Virus record (IMG/VR): IMGVR_UViG_3300025168_000090
Span: 1-60,814 of that record
Strand: one strand, 5' to 3'
DNA: 60,814 bases
Source: a virus
The position numbers were made by a program, and so were the translations under genes. This document shows, one piece after another, positions 58,988 to 60,814 of the stretch; position 1 is the first letter of the stretch; each line of letters opens with the position of its first letter. The notes under the pieces were generated by a model that ran no database searches, was not told the origin of the DNA, and worked only from the letters and a program-made list of their open reading frames with translations.

Positions 58988-60814
58988 ATGTCTAAATCAT
59001 TTAGAGTAAGAACAGAAGTAGGTAAGGATAAAAACGTAACTTTTGAGTTAAAACAAGATTTTGACTTATTAGAAATACTAAGCTTATCCCTATCCCAAAA
59101 AGACGTATACACAAGAATGTGTGCCGATTTTGGTGTACTATGTGGTAGGGTACTCGTAAATGGTGGATATGGATTACCTAACGCTAAAGTATCTGTTTTT
59201 GTACCTTTAGATGATGAAGACGCGACCAAACCTCTAGTAACAGAATTATACCCATATACTCACATCTCGGATAGTAACCCTGATGGTGTACGATATAATT
59301 TATTAAGTAGTGAAAAAAACTTTGATTGTCATGTCCCAGTCGGAACCTTTCCAATATTAGGTGACGTACTAACAAGACAAGAAGTAGAGTATGTTTATAA
59401 AAAATATTATAAGTACACCGTAAAAACAAATGAGGCTGGTGATTTTATGATTTATGGTGCACCAGTAGGTACTCACGACATTTTAATGGATGTAGATGTG
59501 AGTGATATAGGGTGTTTTTCTCTTTTACCACAAGACTTTAAAGAACAAGGATTTGCGGACAATGAATTTAATGGAGCCAGATTTAAATCCAATACCTCTA
59601 TAGACTCTTTACCACAAATAATGAGTCAAACAAAATCAGTAGATATTAGACCTTTCTGGGGTGATGAAGAATTTTGTAGAGCAGCTATAACTAGAGTAGA
59701 TTTTGATTTATCAGATAATGGTTTTAAAATAGCACCTAGTGCTATTTTTATGGGTAGTACCGCAACTGACACCGATAAAGACTCGGTAACTAAAAGTTGT
59801 AGACCAAGAAAACATCAAGGAGACCTTTGTAGTTTGGTAAGTGAACCTGGTATTATTGATTGTGTTAGGTATACCCCATTCCTTAAAGACGACCCTAACG
59901 CTTATGGGTTTGGTACAATACCACTTGGTGGGACAGTTCCAGTATTAGAACGTTACTATTTTGAAAATAATGGTAGGGTTATCGACCGTTCCGGTTCGTT
60001 TTTGGTACACGTACCTATGAATTTAGACCATATGACGACCAACGAATTCGGTGAGTTAGTAGAGTCTGGTAATCCAGATGTTGGGGTACCTACTAGAGCT
60101 AGGACAAGGTTTAGGGTTAGACCAGAACAATCTGCGGGGTCAGCAAGACTCAGAAGAAAAGGTAGTTTCTTAGTACCTAATATACGAGAGTACCCTAATA
60201 AAGATAGGAGTTATACTTTTAGTATAAATTATAGTGACTATCCTAGACACGCTCAAACCTATTTAATACCCGCGGCCAAAGATTATTTTTACGATATGGA
60301 ATTTAATAGGGTCTATAGTCCAGCACAATTTCACGACCACGTAAAACATAATGGAAGAAGAGAATTCATAGGTATAAAAGAAATATTACCAGAAGAAGAC
60401 CAACAATGTTCAACAACCGCCGTACACTTCCCAATCAATAGTGCTGTAAGAAAATTAACTTTTATGCTTATCATAGCTCAATTCATAAATGAATTTTTGG
60501 GTATGATATATGCTATGTTAATAACTTTTGTTTCTCTAATAGCTTTCATATTAGGTATTGTTATGGGTATTGTATTTGCTATAATTACAGTTATATGTGC
60601 CCTACTACAAGCACTGTGTGACTTATTAAACGCTGTACCAAGTATTTTCGGGATTACAATTATTTCATGTCCAGGTTGGTTACAGGATTTAATATGTGAC
60701 ATGGGTTGTGGAGACTTCTGTATGACCAGTGGTTGTTTTGGTTGTCAAGGACCAGACCCAAATGATGATTGTTTATATTTTGGTATACCTATGAGTTTTG
60801 TGTTATTTACACTA
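58988..60814 (+). CDS. large virion protein, cut by window edge
   Basis: First 609 residues of a gene that has no stop before the right edge; MSKSFRVRTEVGKDKNVTFE at the start. Residues 40-170 have RVLVNGGYGLPNAKVSVFVP and TNEAGDFMIYGAPVGTHDIL, an Ig/carboxypeptidase-regulatory-like strand pattern. Then SVDIRPFWGDEEFCRAAITR and FLVHVPMNLDHMTTNEFGEL, and from about 490 to 545 a hydrophobic stretch (FMLIIAQFINEFLGMIYAML, VSLIAFILGIVMGIVFAIIT) that would cross a membrane. Cysteine-rich loop (DMGCGDFCMTSGCFGCQG) follows. It resembles large marine-phage baseplate proteins and may be a membrane-inserting tail tip. Confidence 0.7.
   Translation, partial: MSKSFRVRTEVGKDKNVTFELKQDFDLLEILSLSLSQKDVYTRMCADFGVLCGRVLVNGGYGLPNAKVSVFVPLDDEDATKPLVTELYPYTHISDSNPDGVRYNLLSSEKNFDCHVPVGTFPILGDVLTRQEVEYVYKKYYKYTVKTNEAGDFMIYGAPVGTHDILMDVDVSDIGCFSLLPQDFKEQGFADNEFNGARFKSNTSIDSLPQIMSQTKSVDIRPFWGDEEFCRAAITRVDFDLSDNGFKIAPSAIFMGSTATDTDKDSVTKSCRPRKHQGDLCSLVSEPGIIDCVRYTPFLKDDPNAYGFGTIPLGGTVPVLERYYFENNGRVIDRSGSFLVHVPMNLDHMTTNEFGELVESGNPDVGVPTRARTRFRVRPEQSAGSARLRRKGSFLVPNIREYPNKDRSYTFSINYSDYPRHAQTYLIPAAKDYFYDMEFNRVYSPAQFHDHVKHNGRREFIGIKEILPEEDQQCSTTAVHFPINSAVRKLTFMLIIAQFINEFLGMIYAMLITFVSLIAFILGIVMGIVFAIITVICALLQALCDLLNAVPSIFGITIISCPGWLQDLICDMGCGDFCMTSGCFGCQGPDPNDDCLYFGIPMSFVLFTL

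Noticed and set aside
1-60814. tRNA genes, CRISPR arrays, insertion sequences and diversity-generating retroelement
   Set aside because: I scanned gaps for cloverleaf arms, regular spacers, terminal inverted repeats and reverse transcriptase motifs and saw none. Gaps are mostly under 100 nt, so little room exists. A tRNA scan program would be decisive.

Overview
The window is a 60.8 kb AT-rich, gene-dense stretch of a large contractile-tailed (T4-like myovirus) phage genome, read from within a longer contig: both ends cut a gene. T4-type hallmarks are a family B DNA polymerase, gp32-like ssDNA-binding protein, UvsX/RecA, RNase H/FEN-type 5' nuclease, DnaB/gp41 helicase, tail sheath, tail tube, gp25 and gp6 wedge proteins and a gp27-like hub. 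Several features point to a Bacteroidota (probably flavobacterial, aquatic) host: a lipoprotein and a secreted protein with flavobacterial-style signals, matches to the Bacteroidota promoter (TTG-N19/20-TAnnTTTG), an ssDNA-binding protein ending EDLPF like Bacteroidota SSB, a DUF5522-like mini-protein, and weak or absent Shine-Dalgarno sequences.

Layout. (1) 1-8008, minus: a sugar-nucleotide and glycosyltransferase island (gmd, SDR epimerase, UGD-like dehydrogenase, seven transferases), with one more GT-B transferase at 9620. (2) 8015-13602, minus: dUTPase, four small proteins (including a CDGSH iron-sulfur protein and a one-helix membrane protein too short for routine ORF calling), then five uncharacterised proteins. 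(3) 13653-25494, mixed strands: a large LamG-like virion protein, DNA polymerase, an S74-chaperone-like fibre protein, neck candidates and a SNF2 helicase. (4) 25496-35021: a ribbon-helix-helix regulator with a repeat operator, the oversized sheath, three acidic proteins that may be prohead-core components, a three-gene reverse-strand cassette of secreted/membrane proteins with host-type promoters, a HAD phosphatase, the tail tube and a tail-assembly pair that overlaps in the +1 frame. (5) 35049-47918: tape-measure candidate, baseplate proteins, and a 2097-residue hub ending in an M23 peptidase. (6) 49061-56561: replication/nucleotide operon (gp32, UvsX, FKBP isomerase, 5' nuclease, gp41, B12-dependent ribonucleotide reductase, two zinc-type mini-proteins). 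(7) 56609-end: baseplate wedge gp25, gp6 and a large truncated virion protein.

Regulation. An oriented motif TATTTAT(A/T) lies 3-40 nt (usually 8-24) upstream of sixteen genes that begin apparent transcription units, always on the coding strand, and is probably the phage late promoter. A different, host-like promoter precedes gp32 and the secreted-protein cassette. Three hairpin terminators were found. I saw no CRISPR array, insertion sequence or convincing tRNA gene. Portal, major capsid and terminase genes are not in the window.
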